A stretch of 64,000 nt of DNA from AC-32 sp963717725. GTDB taxonomy: Bacteria; Actinomycetota; Thermoleophilia; Gaiellales; Gaiellaceae. Made by a program: the position numbers and the translations under genes. Numbering within the stretch: the first letter of the stretch is position 1; the number at the start of each line of letters is the position of its first letter. Below, piece after piece: positions 8,472-16,910 of the stretch. The notes beneath the pieces were generated by a model. The model saw only the letters and a list, made by a program, of their open reading frames with translations. It made no database searches and was not told the DNA's origin. The DNA lies in assembly GCA_963717725.1 (NCBI GenBank), contig CAVQWS010000024.1, forward strand, positions 66,135-130,134, given 5' to 3'.

Positions 8472-8483
8472 CCCCGGCCGGGG
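8472..8483. terminator. GC-rich palindrome after the subtilase stop
   Basis: CCCCGGCCGGGG lies 4 nt after the subtilase stop and is followed by further GGCCGG repeats, in a 124-bp gap between convergent subtilase and sucD genes. There is no T-run, so intrinsic termination is uncertain. The rest of the gap holds no convincing gene. Confidence 0.3.
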
Positions 8484-8591
8484 CGGCCGGCCGAGGCCCT
8501 CGCGAACTCCTACAGCTGTCGGCCGAAGACGAAGTTCTCGCCTTGACCTTCAGGCTGCGGAGGATCGCCGTCAGTGCCATCCTTTCGCCAA

Positions 8592-9470
8592 CTAAGCCCG
8601 CGCGCCGGCGATCTCGGCCGCGAGCTCCGCGACCTCGGTCGGCGTCGTCCCGACCCGCACGCCGCGCGCCTCGAGCGCGTCCTTCTTCGCCTGGGCCGTC
8701 CCGGAGGAGCCGGAGATGATCGCGCCCGCGTGGCCCATCGTCTTGCCGGGCGGCGCCGTGAAGCCGGCGATGTACGCGACGACCGGCTTGGTCACCTCGG
8801 CCTCGATGAACGCGGCCGCCTTCTCCTCCTCGTCGCCGCCGATCTCGCCGACCATCACGATCACCTCGGTCTCGACGTCGGCCTGGAAGCGCGCCAGGAC
8901 GTCGATGAAGGAGGACCCGACGACCGGGTCGCCCCCGATCCCGACGATGGTCGAATTGCCGAGCCCGCGCTGGGTCAGCTCGTGGCCGATCTGGTAGGTG
9001 AGCGTCCCCGAGCGCGAGACGACGCCGATCGGGCCGTCCTGGAAGATCTCGGCCGGGATGATCCCGACGTTGGCCTTTCCCGGCGAGAGCGCGCCCGGGC
9101 AGTTCGGGCCGAGCATCGTGATCTCTCTCGGCCGGATGTAGTTGTAGACCCGCAGCATCTCGTGCGCGGGCAGGCCCTCGGCGATGCAGATCACGGTGCC
9201 GATCCCGGCGTCGACGGCCTCGTAGATCGCGTCGGCGGCGAAGCGGGCCGGCACGAAGACCATGGTGGTGTTCGCGCCGGTCTCGTCCACGGCGTCGGCG
9301 ACGGTGTCGAAGATCGGGATCCCCTCGAGGTCGGTGCCGCCCTTGCCGGGCGTGACGCCGGCGACGACGTTCGTGCCGTAGGAGCGGTTGCGCAGGGTGT
9401 GGAACGAGCCCTCGCGCCCCGTCGCGCCCTGCACGACCAGCCGCGTGCCCTTGTCGACGATGATCGCCAC
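8592..9470 (-). CDS. sucD: Succinate-CoA ligase (ADP/GDP-forming) subunit alpha
   Basis: The 292-residue alpha subunit carries the CoA-binding Rossmann domain (VVQGATGREGSFHT) and the phosphohistidine site in the C-terminal half (MGHAGAIISGSSGTAQAKK, His in GHAGA). With SucC it couples succinyl-CoA hydrolysis to nucleotide triphosphate synthesis in the TCA cycle. The GTG start at 9470 shares one base with the stop of an upstream methyltransferase gene, so sucC and sucD are not adjacent as usual but are still likely one coupled operon. Confidence 0.93.
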   Translation of the reverse strand: MAIIVDKGTRLVVQGATGREGSFHTLRNRSYGTNVVAGVTPGKGGTDLEGIPIFDTVADAVDETGANTTMVFVPARFAADAIYEAVDAGIGTVICIAEGLPAHEMLRVYNYIRPREITMLGPNCPGALSPGKANVGIIPAEIFQDGPIGVVSRSGTLTYQIGHELTQRGLGNSTIVGIGGDPVVGSSFIDVLARFQADVETEVIVMVGEIGGDEEEKAAAFIEAEVTKPVVAYIAGFTAPPGKTMGHAGAIISGSSGTAQAKKDALEARGVRVGTTPTEVAELAAEIAGARA

Positions 9471-10126
9471 TAGCTCTGCGACTTCCTTCGCGCCCGGATG
9501 ACGATCTTCGTGTCCGTCCAGGCCGTGCCGTCGTCGTTCATGCGGTCGGCCAGCAGCTCGCGCACGCGTTCGGCCTCGGCGCCCGCGCAGCCCGTGCGGG
9601 CGAGCCAGTCCGCGAGCGGATGCTCCTTCTCGAAGCACTCGACCTGCTCGACCTCGAGCCCGGCCTCGGTCAGAAGCTCGCGCCACTCGTCCTCGGTGTA
9701 GCTGCGCACGTGGGTCGGGTCGCGGAGCTTCTCCGCCTGCTCATGCCGCTCACTCGAGTAGAGCGTGTCTTCGATCACCACGAGCCTGTTGCTGACGCGC
9801 TCGAGCTCGGCCACCGCGGCGCGGATGTCCTCGAAGTGGTGCGGCGCGATGCGCGTGACGACGACGTCGAAGGCGCCGTCGTCGAAGGGAATGTGCTCGG
9901 CCGGTGCCAGCACGTCCGCCCGCATCCCCGGCGACGGGTCGAGCGTGACCACCTCGGCCCCGAGCTCGCGCAGCCGCCGCGCGACGTGACCGCCGCCGGT
10001 GGCGACGTCGAGCGCCTTGACACCTTCGGCCGGCTCGCACCACTCGACCACGAGGTCGAGATCGGCGCCCTCTCGATGCCCAGGGCTCTCTCGGTAAGCC
10101 TCGGCGCGCTCCGACCAGGCGCTCAT
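9470..10126 (-). CDS. Class I SAM-dependent methyltransferase within the suc operon
   Basis: The 218-residue protein has motif I LDVATGGGHVARRL, a motif II acidic residue VVTLDPSPGM, and motif IV/post-I region HIPFDDGAFDVVVTRIAPHHF, as in UbiE/Methyltransf_11 small-molecule methyltransferases. Its ATG overlaps the sucC stop (ATGA) and its stop overlaps the sucD GTG by one base, so it is embedded between the two subunits of succinyl-CoA synthetase. The substrate is unknown. Base composition looks like its neighbours. Confidence 0.85.
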   Translation of the reverse strand: MSAWSERAEAYRESPGHREGADLDLVVEWCEPAEGVKALDVATGGGHVARRLRELGAEVVTLDPSPGMRADVLAPAEHIPFDDGAFDVVVTRIAPHHFEDIRAAVAELERVSNRLVVIEDTLYSSERHEQAEKLRDPTHVRSYTEDEWRELLTEAGLEVEQVECFEKEHPLADWLARTGCAGAEAERVRELLADRMNDDGTAWTDTKIVIRARRKSQS

Positions 10127-11265
10127 GCCGCCAGCTCCACCGCGCGCTTGGCCGCCTCGAGCATCGTCGCCTCGACGTGCAGGTTCGGCGGCGCGGCCTC
10201 GGCCAGGATCTCACGGCCCTCCGCGGCGTTCGTTCCGTCGAAACGCACGACGATCGGGTGCGAGATCTCGATCTGCGTGAGCGCCTGCAGGATCCCGCGC
10301 GCCACCACGTCGCAGCGCGTGATCCCGGCAAAGATGTTGAACAAGATGGACTTCACCTGCGGGTCGGCCGTGATCACCTCGAGCGCGTCGACCACGCCCT
10401 GCGCGTCGCCGCCGCCGCCGAGGTCGCAGAAGTTCGCGGGCCGGCCGCCCGCGAGCGCGATCACGTCGAGGGTCGACATCACAAGCCCCGCGCCGTTGCC
10501 GAGGATCCCGACCTCGCCGTCGAGCTTCACGTAGGTGACACCCTTCTCGCGGGCGGCGCGCTCCTCGGGCGGGTAGGCCTCGAGATCGCGCATCTCGGCG
10601 ATGTCCGGGTGCTTGTAGAGGGCGTTGTCGTCGACGGTGAACTTGGAGTCGAGCGCGCGGATCTCGCCCTCGGGCGTGACGATCAGCGGATTGATCTCGC
10701 AGAGCATCGCGTCGCTCTCCACGAAGCAGCGGTAGAGCTTGCCGATGATGTCGAGCAGCTGCTTCTGCTCGTTCGGGTCGTCGATCCCCGCGCCGTAGAT
10801 CAGGCGCCGGGCCTGGTAGGGCTGGTAGCCCTCGAACGGATCGACGTGCAGGCGCGCGAGCGCATCCGGGTTCTTCTCGGCGACCTCCTCGATCTCGACC
10901 CCTCCCTCGGTCGTGAGCATGAACAGCGACTGCTTCGTGCCGCGATCGAAGGTGACCGAGAGGTAGTACTCCTTGGCGATCTCCGAGGCCTGCTCGATCC
11001 AGAGCTTGCGCACGACGTGGCCGTTGATGTCGAGCCCGAGGATCTCCTCGGCCTTGCGCTCTGCGTCGTCGGGGTCGTCGGCGAGCTTGATGCCGCCCGC
11101 CTTGCCGCGGCCGCCGGTCAGCACCTGCGCTTTGACGACGACCTGGCCGCCGATCTCCTCCCCGGCCTCGCGAGCCTCCTGCGGAGTCGCCGCGACCCGG
11201 CCCTTCGAGGTCGGAATCCCGAAGCGCGCGAAGAGCTCTTTGCCCTGGTACTCGTAGAGGTCCAC
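10123..11265 (-). CDS. sucC: Succinate-CoA ligase subunit beta
   Basis: The 380-residue beta subunit begins DLYEYQGKELFARFGIP, with an ATP-grasp domain (VVKAQVLTGGRGKAGGIKLA) followed by the C-terminal ligase domain (DGEVGILGNGAGLVMSTLD and FCDLGGGGDAQGV). It binds the nucleotide and contacts SucD. The GTG start has TAGAGT 9 nt upstream, part of which is the stop codon of the carboxylase gene before it. It is the first gene of the sucC-methyltransferase-sucD operon. Confidence 0.94.
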   Translation of the reverse strand: MDLYEYQGKELFARFGIPTSKGRVAATPQEAREAGEEIGGQVVVKAQVLTGGRGKAGGIKLADDPDDAERKAEEILGLDINGHVVRKLWIEQASEIAKEYYLSVTFDRGTKQSLFMLTTEGGVEIEEVAEKNPDALARLHVDPFEGYQPYQARRLIYGAGIDDPNEQKQLLDIIGKLYRCFVESDAMLCEINPLIVTPEGEIRALDSKFTVDDNALYKHPDIAEMRDLEAYPPEERAAREKGVTYVKLDGEVGILGNGAGLVMSTLDVIALAGGRPANFCDLGGGGDAQGVVDALEVITADPQVKSILFNIFAGITRCDVVARGILQALTQIEISHPIVVRFDGTNAAEGREILAEAAPPNLHVEATMLEAAKRAVELAA

Positions 11266-11277
11266 CGGCGCCGGACT

Positions 11278-13044
11278 CTAGCTGGCGTCGACTACCACGC
11301 AGACCACCTGCCCGTTGCCCACGGCCTGGCCGGGCTCGACCGCGAGTTGGGTGACAACGCCGGCGCGGTGGGCGGTGATCTCGTTCTCCATCTTCATCGC
11401 CTCGACGATGCAGATCACCTGGCCCGCTGCGACCTCATCGCCCTCCGCGACCTCGACGGCCAGCACCGTGCCCTGCATCGGCGTGACGACCGCGTCCTTG
11501 GCGCCGGTGTGCCCGCCGCCCGCCACACGCTCGCGGCGCCGGCGCGCGAGCTCGGCGTACGGCGGTTCGGGGACGAGCGCCTCGACTTCGTAGCGGCGGC
11601 CGTCCAGCTCGAGTGTCAGGTGATGGCCGCGGGTCGCCGCTCCGTCCAGGGCGGCCGGAGCGGTCGCCTGCCGCTGGGAGAGGTCCTGCGCGCGCTCGGC
11701 CAGCTCCTCCGACTCGACGACACCGTGGCACGTTGCGCCTTCGACGAAGCACGGCTGCTCGAGCAGCGCCTGGTGGAAGCCGAGCAGCGTCGTGATCCCG
11801 CCGATCTCGTACTCGCCGAGCGCGCGCAGCATCCGCCGCCTGGCGTGCTCGCGGTCGACGCCGTGGACGATCAGCTTGGCCACGAGCGGGTCGTACAGGT
11901 CGGGCACCTGTGAGCCGGCGACGACACCGGAGTCGACGCGGACGCCAGGCCCGCCCGGCTCCCGGTAGCTCGTGATCCTCCCCGGGCTCGGCAGGAAGCC
12001 ATTCGAAGGATCCTCGGCGTTGATTCGGCACTCGAGCGCGTGCCCGGTCAGGCGGACGTCCTCCTGGCGCAGCCAGAGGGGCTCCCCGGCCGCGATCAGC
12101 ACCTGCTCGCGGATCAGGTCGAGGCCGGTCACCACCTCGGTGACGGTGTGCTCGACCTGGATGCGGGTGTTCATCTCGAGGAAGAAGTACTCGCCCTCCT
12201 GCGACAACAGGCCTTCGATCGTCCCCGCGCTGCGGTAGCCGACCGCACGCGCGGCCTCGACGGCGATCCCGCCGATCCGCTCACGCAGCTCTTCGTTCAC
12301 CGCCGGCGAGGGCGTCTCCTCGACGAGCTTCTGGTGGCGGCGCTGGATCGTGCAGTCGCGCTCGCCGAGGTGGATCACGTTCCCGTGGCCGTCGGCCAGC
12401 ACCTGCACCTCGACGTGGCGCGGGTCGACGAGATAGCGCTCGACGTAGACGGTGGAATCGGAGAAGTACGCCTGCCCCTCGCGCTGGGCCGACTCGAACG
12501 CGCGCTCCGCCTCGTCGGGGCCCTGCACGACCTTCAAGCCCTTGCCGCCGCCGCCCGCCGCCGCCTTGATCGCGAGCGGCCAGCCGAGCTCGTCGCCGAG
12601 CCGCAGCACCTCTTGGGCGGAGGCGACCGGCTCGGTCGTCCCCGGAACCACGGGAACGCCCGCCGCGGCCATGCGCTCGCGGGCAGCGGTCTTCGAGCCC
12701 ATCACGTCGATCGCCTCGGGCGGCGGGCCGATCCACACGAGCCCGGCGCCGGTGACCGCTCGGGCGAAGCCGGCGTTCTCGGCCAGGAAGCCATAGCCCG
12801 GATGCACCGCCTCCGCTCCCGCCTGCCGCGCGACCTCGAGCAGCCGCTCCTGGTCGAGGTAGCTCTGCGCAGCCGGCCCAGGCCCGACGAGATAGGCCTC
12901 GTCGGCGACCTGGACGTGCAAGGAGCCGCGATCGACCTCCGAGTAGACGGCCACCGTCCCGATCCCGAGCTCGCGCAGGGTCCGGAAGACCCGGACGGCG
13001 ATCTCGCCGCGGTTCGCCACGAGGACTTTCGAGAAGACGGGCAT
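11278..13044 (-). CDS. Acetyl/propionyl-CoA carboxylase, fused biotin carboxylase and biotin carrier
   Basis: The 588-residue alpha chain starts PVFSKVLVANRGEIAVRVFR (biotin carboxylase N-lobe), has the ATP-grasp glycine loop AIKAAAGGGGKGLKVV, the catalytic region FLEMNTRIQVEHTVTEV, and ends with a biotinyl domain holding the lysine in EAMKMENE. It carboxylates biotin and, with the carboxyltransferase beta subunit at 16911-18476, would make malonyl- or methylmalonyl-CoA. ATG 13044 is chosen from the conserved N-terminus and an AGGGAGA ribosome-binding site. It is divergent from pgsA (22-bp gap), with sucC downstream after 12 bp. Confidence 0.92.
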   Translation of the reverse strand: MPVFSKVLVANRGEIAVRVFRTLRELGIGTVAVYSEVDRGSLHVQVADEAYLVGPGPAAQSYLDQERLLEVARQAGAEAVHPGYGFLAENAGFARAVTGAGLVWIGPPPEAIDVMGSKTAARERMAAAGVPVVPGTTEPVASAQEVLRLGDELGWPLAIKAAAGGGGKGLKVVQGPDEAERAFESAQREGQAYFSDSTVYVERYLVDPRHVEVQVLADGHGNVIHLGERDCTIQRRHQKLVEETPSPAVNEELRERIGGIAVEAARAVGYRSAGTIEGLLSQEGEYFFLEMNTRIQVEHTVTEVVTGLDLIREQVLIAAGEPLWLRQEDVRLTGHALECRINAEDPSNGFLPSPGRITSYREPGGPGVRVDSGVVAGSQVPDLYDPLVAKLIVHGVDREHARRRMLRALGEYEIGGITTLLGFHQALLEQPCFVEGATCHGVVESEELAERAQDLSQRQATAPAALDGAATRGHHLTLELDGRRYEVEALVPEPPYAELARRRRERVAGGGHTGAKDAVVTPMQGTVLAVEVAEGDEVAAGQVICIVEAMKMENEITAHRAGVVTQLAVEPGQAVGNGQVVCVVVDAS

Positions 13045-13066
13045 CGCGCGCGTATTCTCCCTGCGC

Positions 13067-13612
13067 ATGACGCTCGCGGACCAGTTGACGCTCGTGCGCA
13101 TCCTGGCGGTGCCAGTCGTGATCGTCCTGTTCGTCGCGAGCTTCGACGACCACTACTGGTGGGCGACCGGCGTCTTCATCGCGGCGATGACGACGGACTG
13201 GTTCGACGGCCGCGTTGCGCGCCGGTACGGCTACTCCTCGCCGCTCGGCTCGCTGCTCGACCCGGTCGCGGACAAGGTGCTCGTGCTGACCTTCCTGATC
13301 CTGCTGGTCGACGACGGCATCTTCCCCGGCTGGATGGTCGCGCTGATCGTGGCGCGGGAGTTCCTCGTCTCCGGCCTGCGGCTGGCCGCTCTCGAGCGCG
13401 GCGTAGTCATGCAGGCGCGCGACCTCGGGAAACTGAAGACGTGGTCGCAGGCGACCGCGGCCGCGATCGGCGGGTTCGCGGCGGCCGGCGCGTGGGACAA
13501 GGACGTGGCGTGGTGGGCGTTGCTCGTGTCGCTCGCGCTGACGTGGCTTTCCGGGCTCGACTATGCGCGCGTCGCGCCCGGGCTGCTGCGCGGCAGGCCC
13601 GTGTCGTCCTGA
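13067..13612 (+). CDS. pgsA: CDP-diacylglycerol-glycerol-3-phosphate 3-phosphatidyltransferase
   Basis: The 181-residue membrane enzyme makes phosphatidylglycerol phosphate. It carries the CDP-alcohol phosphotransferase signature as DWFDGRVARRYGYSSPLGSLLDPVADK, giving all conserved Asp, Gly, Ala-Arg and Asp-x3-Asp residues, with several hydrophobic helices. TATTCT sits 8 nt before the ATG with no Shine-Dalgarno, suggesting a leaderless mRNA. Pgs1-type and PgsA2-type paralogs are hard to separate without a search. The last 52 bp overlap the convergent small gene. Confidence 0.88.
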   Translation: MTLADQLTLVRILAVPVVIVLFVASFDDHYWWATGVFIAAMTTDWFDGRVARRYGYSSPLGSLLDPVADKVLVLTFLILLVDDGIFPGWMVALIVAREFLVSGLRLAALERGVVMQARDLGKLKTWSQATAAAIGGFAAAGAWDKDVAWWALLVSLALTWLSGLDYARVAPGLLRGRPVSS

Positions 13613-13761
13613 TCCTCGTCCTCGCCGACGTTCTCGAGCACGCCGCGTAGGCGCCACCCGCTGCGGTAGGCGGGCGGCAGCGAATCGCGCGCGAGCAGCG
13701 CCTCGACGGCCGCCAGCACGGCGTCGCGCTCCTCCGGCTCGGGCGTGATCCGAACCTCCAC
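13561..13761 (-). CDS. Small acidic protein, possible acyl-CoA carboxylase epsilon-like subunit
   Basis: A 66-residue product begins MEVRITPEPEERDAVLAAVE and includes PPAYRSGWRLRGVLENV. The layout (short N-terminal strand, a helix with PEERxAV, then a W-containing motif) recalls actinobacterial AccE/PccE epsilon subunits, which bind the carboxyltransferase beta subunit; this is a tentative match. A leaderless signal supports reality: TAGTCT lies 6 nt before the GTG. It is on the same strand as the carboxylase genes but overlaps the 3' end of pgsA by 52 bp. Confidence 0.5.
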   Translation of the reverse strand: MEVRITPEPEERDAVLAAVEALLARDSLPPAYRSGWRLRGVLENVGEDEDQDDTGLPRSSPGATRA

Positions 13762-13808
13762 GCCCGCAGACTAAAGCTGCGGCGGCGGCCGGACGATACG
13801 AACCGTGG

Positions 13809-14873
13809 ATGAGCCGCCTCCTCACCATCCTCGGCTGCTGCGCGCTCCTCGCCACTCCCTCGGCCTTTGCCGGGCGAATCGGCGACGGCGGCGGGCACAC
13901 CTCGAAGTCCAGCCGCGCCACGGTCTCCTGGGCCCAGCCCGAGATCCGCTACGTCGTGCAGCACGGCCTGATGGCCAAGACGGTCGCTGCCTTCCGCGCC
14001 GACGACACGCTGACGCAGAGCGAGCTCGCCACGGTCGTCGCGGGGCTGACCAAGCATTCGGCCGGCACTGTCGTCACCCCCGGCGCTCCGGTCACCGTCA
14101 CCCAGCTCGACGCGCGCCTCGTCCGCGCACTCGACCTCTCCGACGCGGCCGCCACCTTCACTGCCGGCGCCCAGGCGGCCGGGCTCGCGATTCCCTCCCG
14201 CTTCGGCACCGAGACGGTCGCGCGGCTGCTCGGGCTGCGAACGAACCACCCGGCAGCCTACGACGATCTCGAGCTGCTGCCCACCGATCCCGTCACGCGC
14301 GCGGAGACCGCCTACTCCGTCGCCAAGATCCTGCGCTTCAAGGGTTGGGAGACACAGTTCATCGAAGACGCGGCAGCCACGTTCGAGCTCCCGCAGCTCG
14401 GCGCCTGGCAGACGCGCGTGCTGAACACGGCTGTTCGCTTCGTCGGCTTCCCCTACGTCTGGGGCGGCACGAGCGAGAAGGCGGAGTCGCCGTTCGGCAT
14501 CCAGGCGCACGGCGGCTTCGACTGCTCGGGCTTCGTCTGGCGCGTCTACAAGCTGCAGGCCTATCCCGGCGGAGCCGCGCTCGCCTCGACGCTGAAGGGA
14601 CGCACCACCTACCAGATGAGCGGCGAGGTCGGGCCCGCGAAGCGGATCGGCTTCGCCAAGCTCGCTCCCGGCGACGTCCTCTTCTTCGGCCCTTCCGGCC
14701 CGCGCTCCAAGCCGGCCTCGATCGGCCACACTGGGGTCTACCTCGGCGGCGGCTGGATGATCCACTCCTCCGGCCAGGGCGTCGCCGTGACGCCGCTCAC
14801 CGGCTGGTACCGGCAGCAGTTCGCCTGGGCCCGCCGGCCGCTCGCCGAAGCCGGCCTGATCGCCTCCCGCTAG
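13809..14873 (+). CDS. Secreted NlpC/P60-family cell-wall hydrolase
   Basis: The 354-residue precursor has a signal peptide (residues 1-21, ATPSAFAG), an SLH-like or helical region of about 180 residues (repeats such as DTLTQSELATVVAGL and DPVTRAETAYSVAKIL), and a C-terminal NlpC/P60 domain with the catalytic Cys in GGFDCSGFVWRVYK and His in IGHTGVYLGGGWMIHS. It probably cleaves peptide stems of peptidoglycan outside the cell, with the SLH-like repeats anchoring it. The ATG is preceded by GTGG, with no strong ribosome-binding site. Confidence 0.88.
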   Translation: MSRLLTILGCCALLATPSAFAGRIGDGGGHTSKSSRATVSWAQPEIRYVVQHGLMAKTVAAFRADDTLTQSELATVVAGLTKHSAGTVVTPGAPVTVTQLDARLVRALDLSDAAATFTAGAQAAGLAIPSRFGTETVARLLGLRTNHPAAYDDLELLPTDPVTRAETAYSVAKILRFKGWETQFIEDAAATFELPQLGAWQTRVLNTAVRFVGFPYVWGGTSEKAESPFGIQAHGGFDCSGFVWRVYKLQAYPGGAALASTLKGRTTYQMSGEVGPAKRIGFAKLAPGDVLFFGPSGPRSKPASIGHTGVYLGGGWMIHSSGQGVAVTPLTGWYRQQFAWARRPLAEAGLIASR

Positions 14874-14895
14874 AGGCGAACTGACCCAAATGGAG

Positions 14896-14953
14896 ATCAC
14901 CCTTCCGGGTGATGTGACGACAGGGACGAGCATCGAGACTTGTCGTCGTCCTG
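14896..14953 (+). promoter_or_regulatory. Structured leader with two predicted hairpins
   Basis: Two stems lie back to back in the 103-bp gap after the NlpC/P60 stop. The first is ATCACCC/GGGTGAT with a TTCC tetraloop (14896-14913). The second is CAGGGACGA (14921-14929) pairing with TCGTCCTG (14946-14953), eight pairs with one bulged G and a 16-nt loop. A GGGGAGG ribosome-binding site follows at 14964-14970. No T-run follows the first hairpin, so it does not look like a simple terminator. It may be a regulatory leader for the small membrane protein and the GGDEF/HD-GYP gene. It matches no riboswitch consensus that I recognise. Confidence 0.45.
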
Positions 14954-14976
14954 CTAGCACCCTGGGGAGGTTGAAG

Positions 14977-15084
14977 TTGCTGCACTGGAGCCCACGAGTC
15001 GTCGCCCTGGTCGCCGTCCTTGCGCTGGTCTTGATCGCGCTCGGTGGCCTGGCCGAGGAACTCACCTACAACCTCTACTGGTAA
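14977..15084 (+). CDS. Very small single-span membrane protein (35 aa)
   Basis: TTG 14977 follows a GGGGAGG Shine-Dalgarno by 6 nt and encodes about 35 residues: a short LHWSPR head, one hydrophobic helix (VVALVAVLALVLIALGGLA) and the tail EELTYNLYW. An in-frame ATG upstream at 14890 would add 29 residues that run through the hairpins, so TTG is preferred. The gene ends 7 nt before the GGDEF/HD-GYP start, so cotranscription is likely. Function unknown. Confidence 0.5.
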   Translation: MLHWSPRVVALVAVLALVLIALGGLAEELTYNLYW

Positions 15085-15091
15085 GCGCGTA

Positions 15092-16903
15092 ATGACACGC
15101 CGCGTCCTGCCGCCGACGCGAGTCCTTGCAGTCATCATCCCGGTCTGCATCGCCGGTTTCGTTGTCGCGTGCGCCGCTGCGGTTTCGTTCGCGGTCACGC
15201 CTCACCAGACCGCGACGATCCTCGGGCTCGCGGCGCTGCTCAGCGCCTCGACCCTGGCCGACCGCTTTCCCGTCCCGGTCGAGGGGATCGACACCGGGGG
15301 CGTCTCGCTCTCATTCGTCTTCGGCGTCGCCTCGATCGTGCTCTTCGGTTGGGCCGCAGGCCTGATCGTCGTCTGCGTCCCGCCCGCGATCACGCAGTTG
15401 CTGGAGCGGCGGCCGGCGATGCGCGTCGCCTACAACGTTTCGGTCGTGGCGCTCGCGGCGACCGCCGCGGGCGCTGTGTCGGCGCCCCTGAGCCCCGACG
15501 GCGCGAGCGGCGTGCTCGCCCGCGTGGGCGCAGCGGCCTCGGCCCAGTACACGGTCAACCTGCTGCTGATCACCGCCGTCGTGGCGGTCAGCGCGCGCCG
15601 CTCGCTGTTCTCGCTGGCGAAGACGAACATCCGCGTCACGGTTGTGCCCTTCTCGCTGATGGCCTCCGCGGCGCTGATGCTCGTGGTGCTGTGGGAGCGC
15701 TCGCCATTCCTCTCGGTCGCCCTCGTGGGGCCGCTGCTCGCGATCCAGCTCTACCAGCGCGCGATCGTCGGCGCGCTGCGCGCAATGCGGCTCGCCCTCA
15801 CCGACCCGCTCACGGGCCTCGGCAACCACCGGCATTTCCACGAACGGCTCGAGAAGGAACTACGGCACGCTCAGGAGAAGGGTCTCCCGCTCACTCTTTG
15901 CCTCGTCGACGTCGACGACTTCAAGCGGATCAACGACCGCTTCGGCCACCCCGCCGGCGACCGCGTGCTCTCGCGGCTCGCCACGCGACTGCGTCAGACC
16001 GGCGAGGCGTTCCGGCTCGGCGGCGACGAGTTCGCGCTGCTCCTGCCCGGCTATGACGAGAACAGCGCGCTCACCGCGGCGATGTCGGTCGTCGAGCGGA
16101 TCGCCGCGCTGAAGCTCGAGCAGATCGGCTCGGTCACCGTCAGCGTGGGCGTCGCGACCTCGCCGGCCCACGCAGGCGACCGCGACGAACTGGTCCGCCT
16201 GGCCGACAGCGCGCTCTACTGGGCCAAGGAGTACGGCAAGAACCGGGTCCGCGCCTACCGGCCGGACGTGATCGAGCTCGCCGAGCTGAAGCGGCTCGCG
16301 AGCGGGCCGGACCGGGCTGCGCGCTTCCGGGCAGCGGCGAGCCTCGCCCGCGCCGTCGACGCGCGCGACGTCTACACCGGCAGCCACTCGCAGCGCGTCG
16401 CCGAGCTCGCCGCGCGCACGGCCCGGCGCCTGGGGCTTCCCGACGAGGAGGTCGAGCTGACACGGCTTGCGGCCAGCCTGCACGATCTCGGCAAGCTCGC
16501 TATTCCTGAGGAGATCCTGCGCAAGCCAGGCCCGCTGACGGAGCCGGAGCGGATGGTGCTCGAGCGCCATCCGCAGATCGGGTTCCGGATGCTCGAGAGC
16601 CTGGGCGTGGATCCGGTCGCCGAGTGGGTGCTTCATCACCACGAGCGCTGGGACGGGAGCGGCTACCCGGACGGGCTGCCCGGCGACCAGATCCCGCTCG
16701 GGGCACGGATCATCTTCGTCGCGGACGCCTACGACGCCATGACGTCGGAGCGGGTCTACCGGCGGCGTGTACTCGCAGACCAGGCGGTTGCCGAGCTCAG
16801 ACGCTGCGCCGGCACCCAGTTCGACCCGGAGATCGTCGATGCCCTGGCCGACGAGCTGGCCGTGAGCGAAGAGCCGCTCCGCGTCGCCGCCGTCGCCTCG
16901 TAG
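15092..16903 (+). CDS. Membrane GGDEF and HD-GYP dual-domain c-di-GMP protein
   Basis: The 603-residue protein has about six N-terminal transmembrane helices (residues 10-235), a GGDEF domain (DPLTGLGNHRHF, then RLGGDEFALL at about 307-316) and an HD-GYP domain with HSQRVAELA, HDLGKLAIPEEIL and HHHERWDGSGYPDGLPG. The first can make c-di-GMP and the second degrade it. The GGDEF active site is intact; the inhibitory RxxD site is RQTG, so product inhibition is probably lost. The HD-GYP metal ligands look complete. With the neighbouring small membrane protein and a second cyclase at 19795, it forms a local c-di-GMP control group. Confidence 0.92.
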   Translation: MTRRVLPPTRVLAVIIPVCIAGFVVACAAAVSFAVTPHQTATILGLAALLSASTLADRFPVPVEGIDTGGVSLSFVFGVASIVLFGWAAGLIVVCVPPAITQLLERRPAMRVAYNVSVVALAATAAGAVSAPLSPDGASGVLARVGAAASAQYTVNLLLITAVVAVSARRSLFSLAKTNIRVTVVPFSLMASAALMLVVLWERSPFLSVALVGPLLAIQLYQRAIVGALRAMRLALTDPLTGLGNHRHFHERLEKELRHAQEKGLPLTLCLVDVDDFKRINDRFGHPAGDRVLSRLATRLRQTGEAFRLGGDEFALLLPGYDENSALTAAMSVVERIAALKLEQIGSVTVSVGVATSPAHAGDRDELVRLADSALYWAKEYGKNRVRAYRPDVIELAELKRLASGPDRAARFRAAASLARAVDARDVYTGSHSQRVAELAARTARRLGLPDEEVELTRLAASLHDLGKLAIPEEILRKPGPLTEPERMVLERHPQIGFRMLESLGVDPVAEWVLHHHERWDGSGYPDGLPGDQIPLGARIIFVADAYDAMTSERVYRRRVLADQAVAELRRCAGTQFDPEIVDALADELAVSEEPLRVAAVAS

Positions 16904-16910
16904 GCGTCGT

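Noticed and set aside
8486..8580. Short minus-strand frames after sucD (MALTAILRSL... and ...ENFVFGRQL)
   Set aside because: Two partial frames, no homology recognised, no ribosome-binding site at proper spacing; could be a remnant but not supported.
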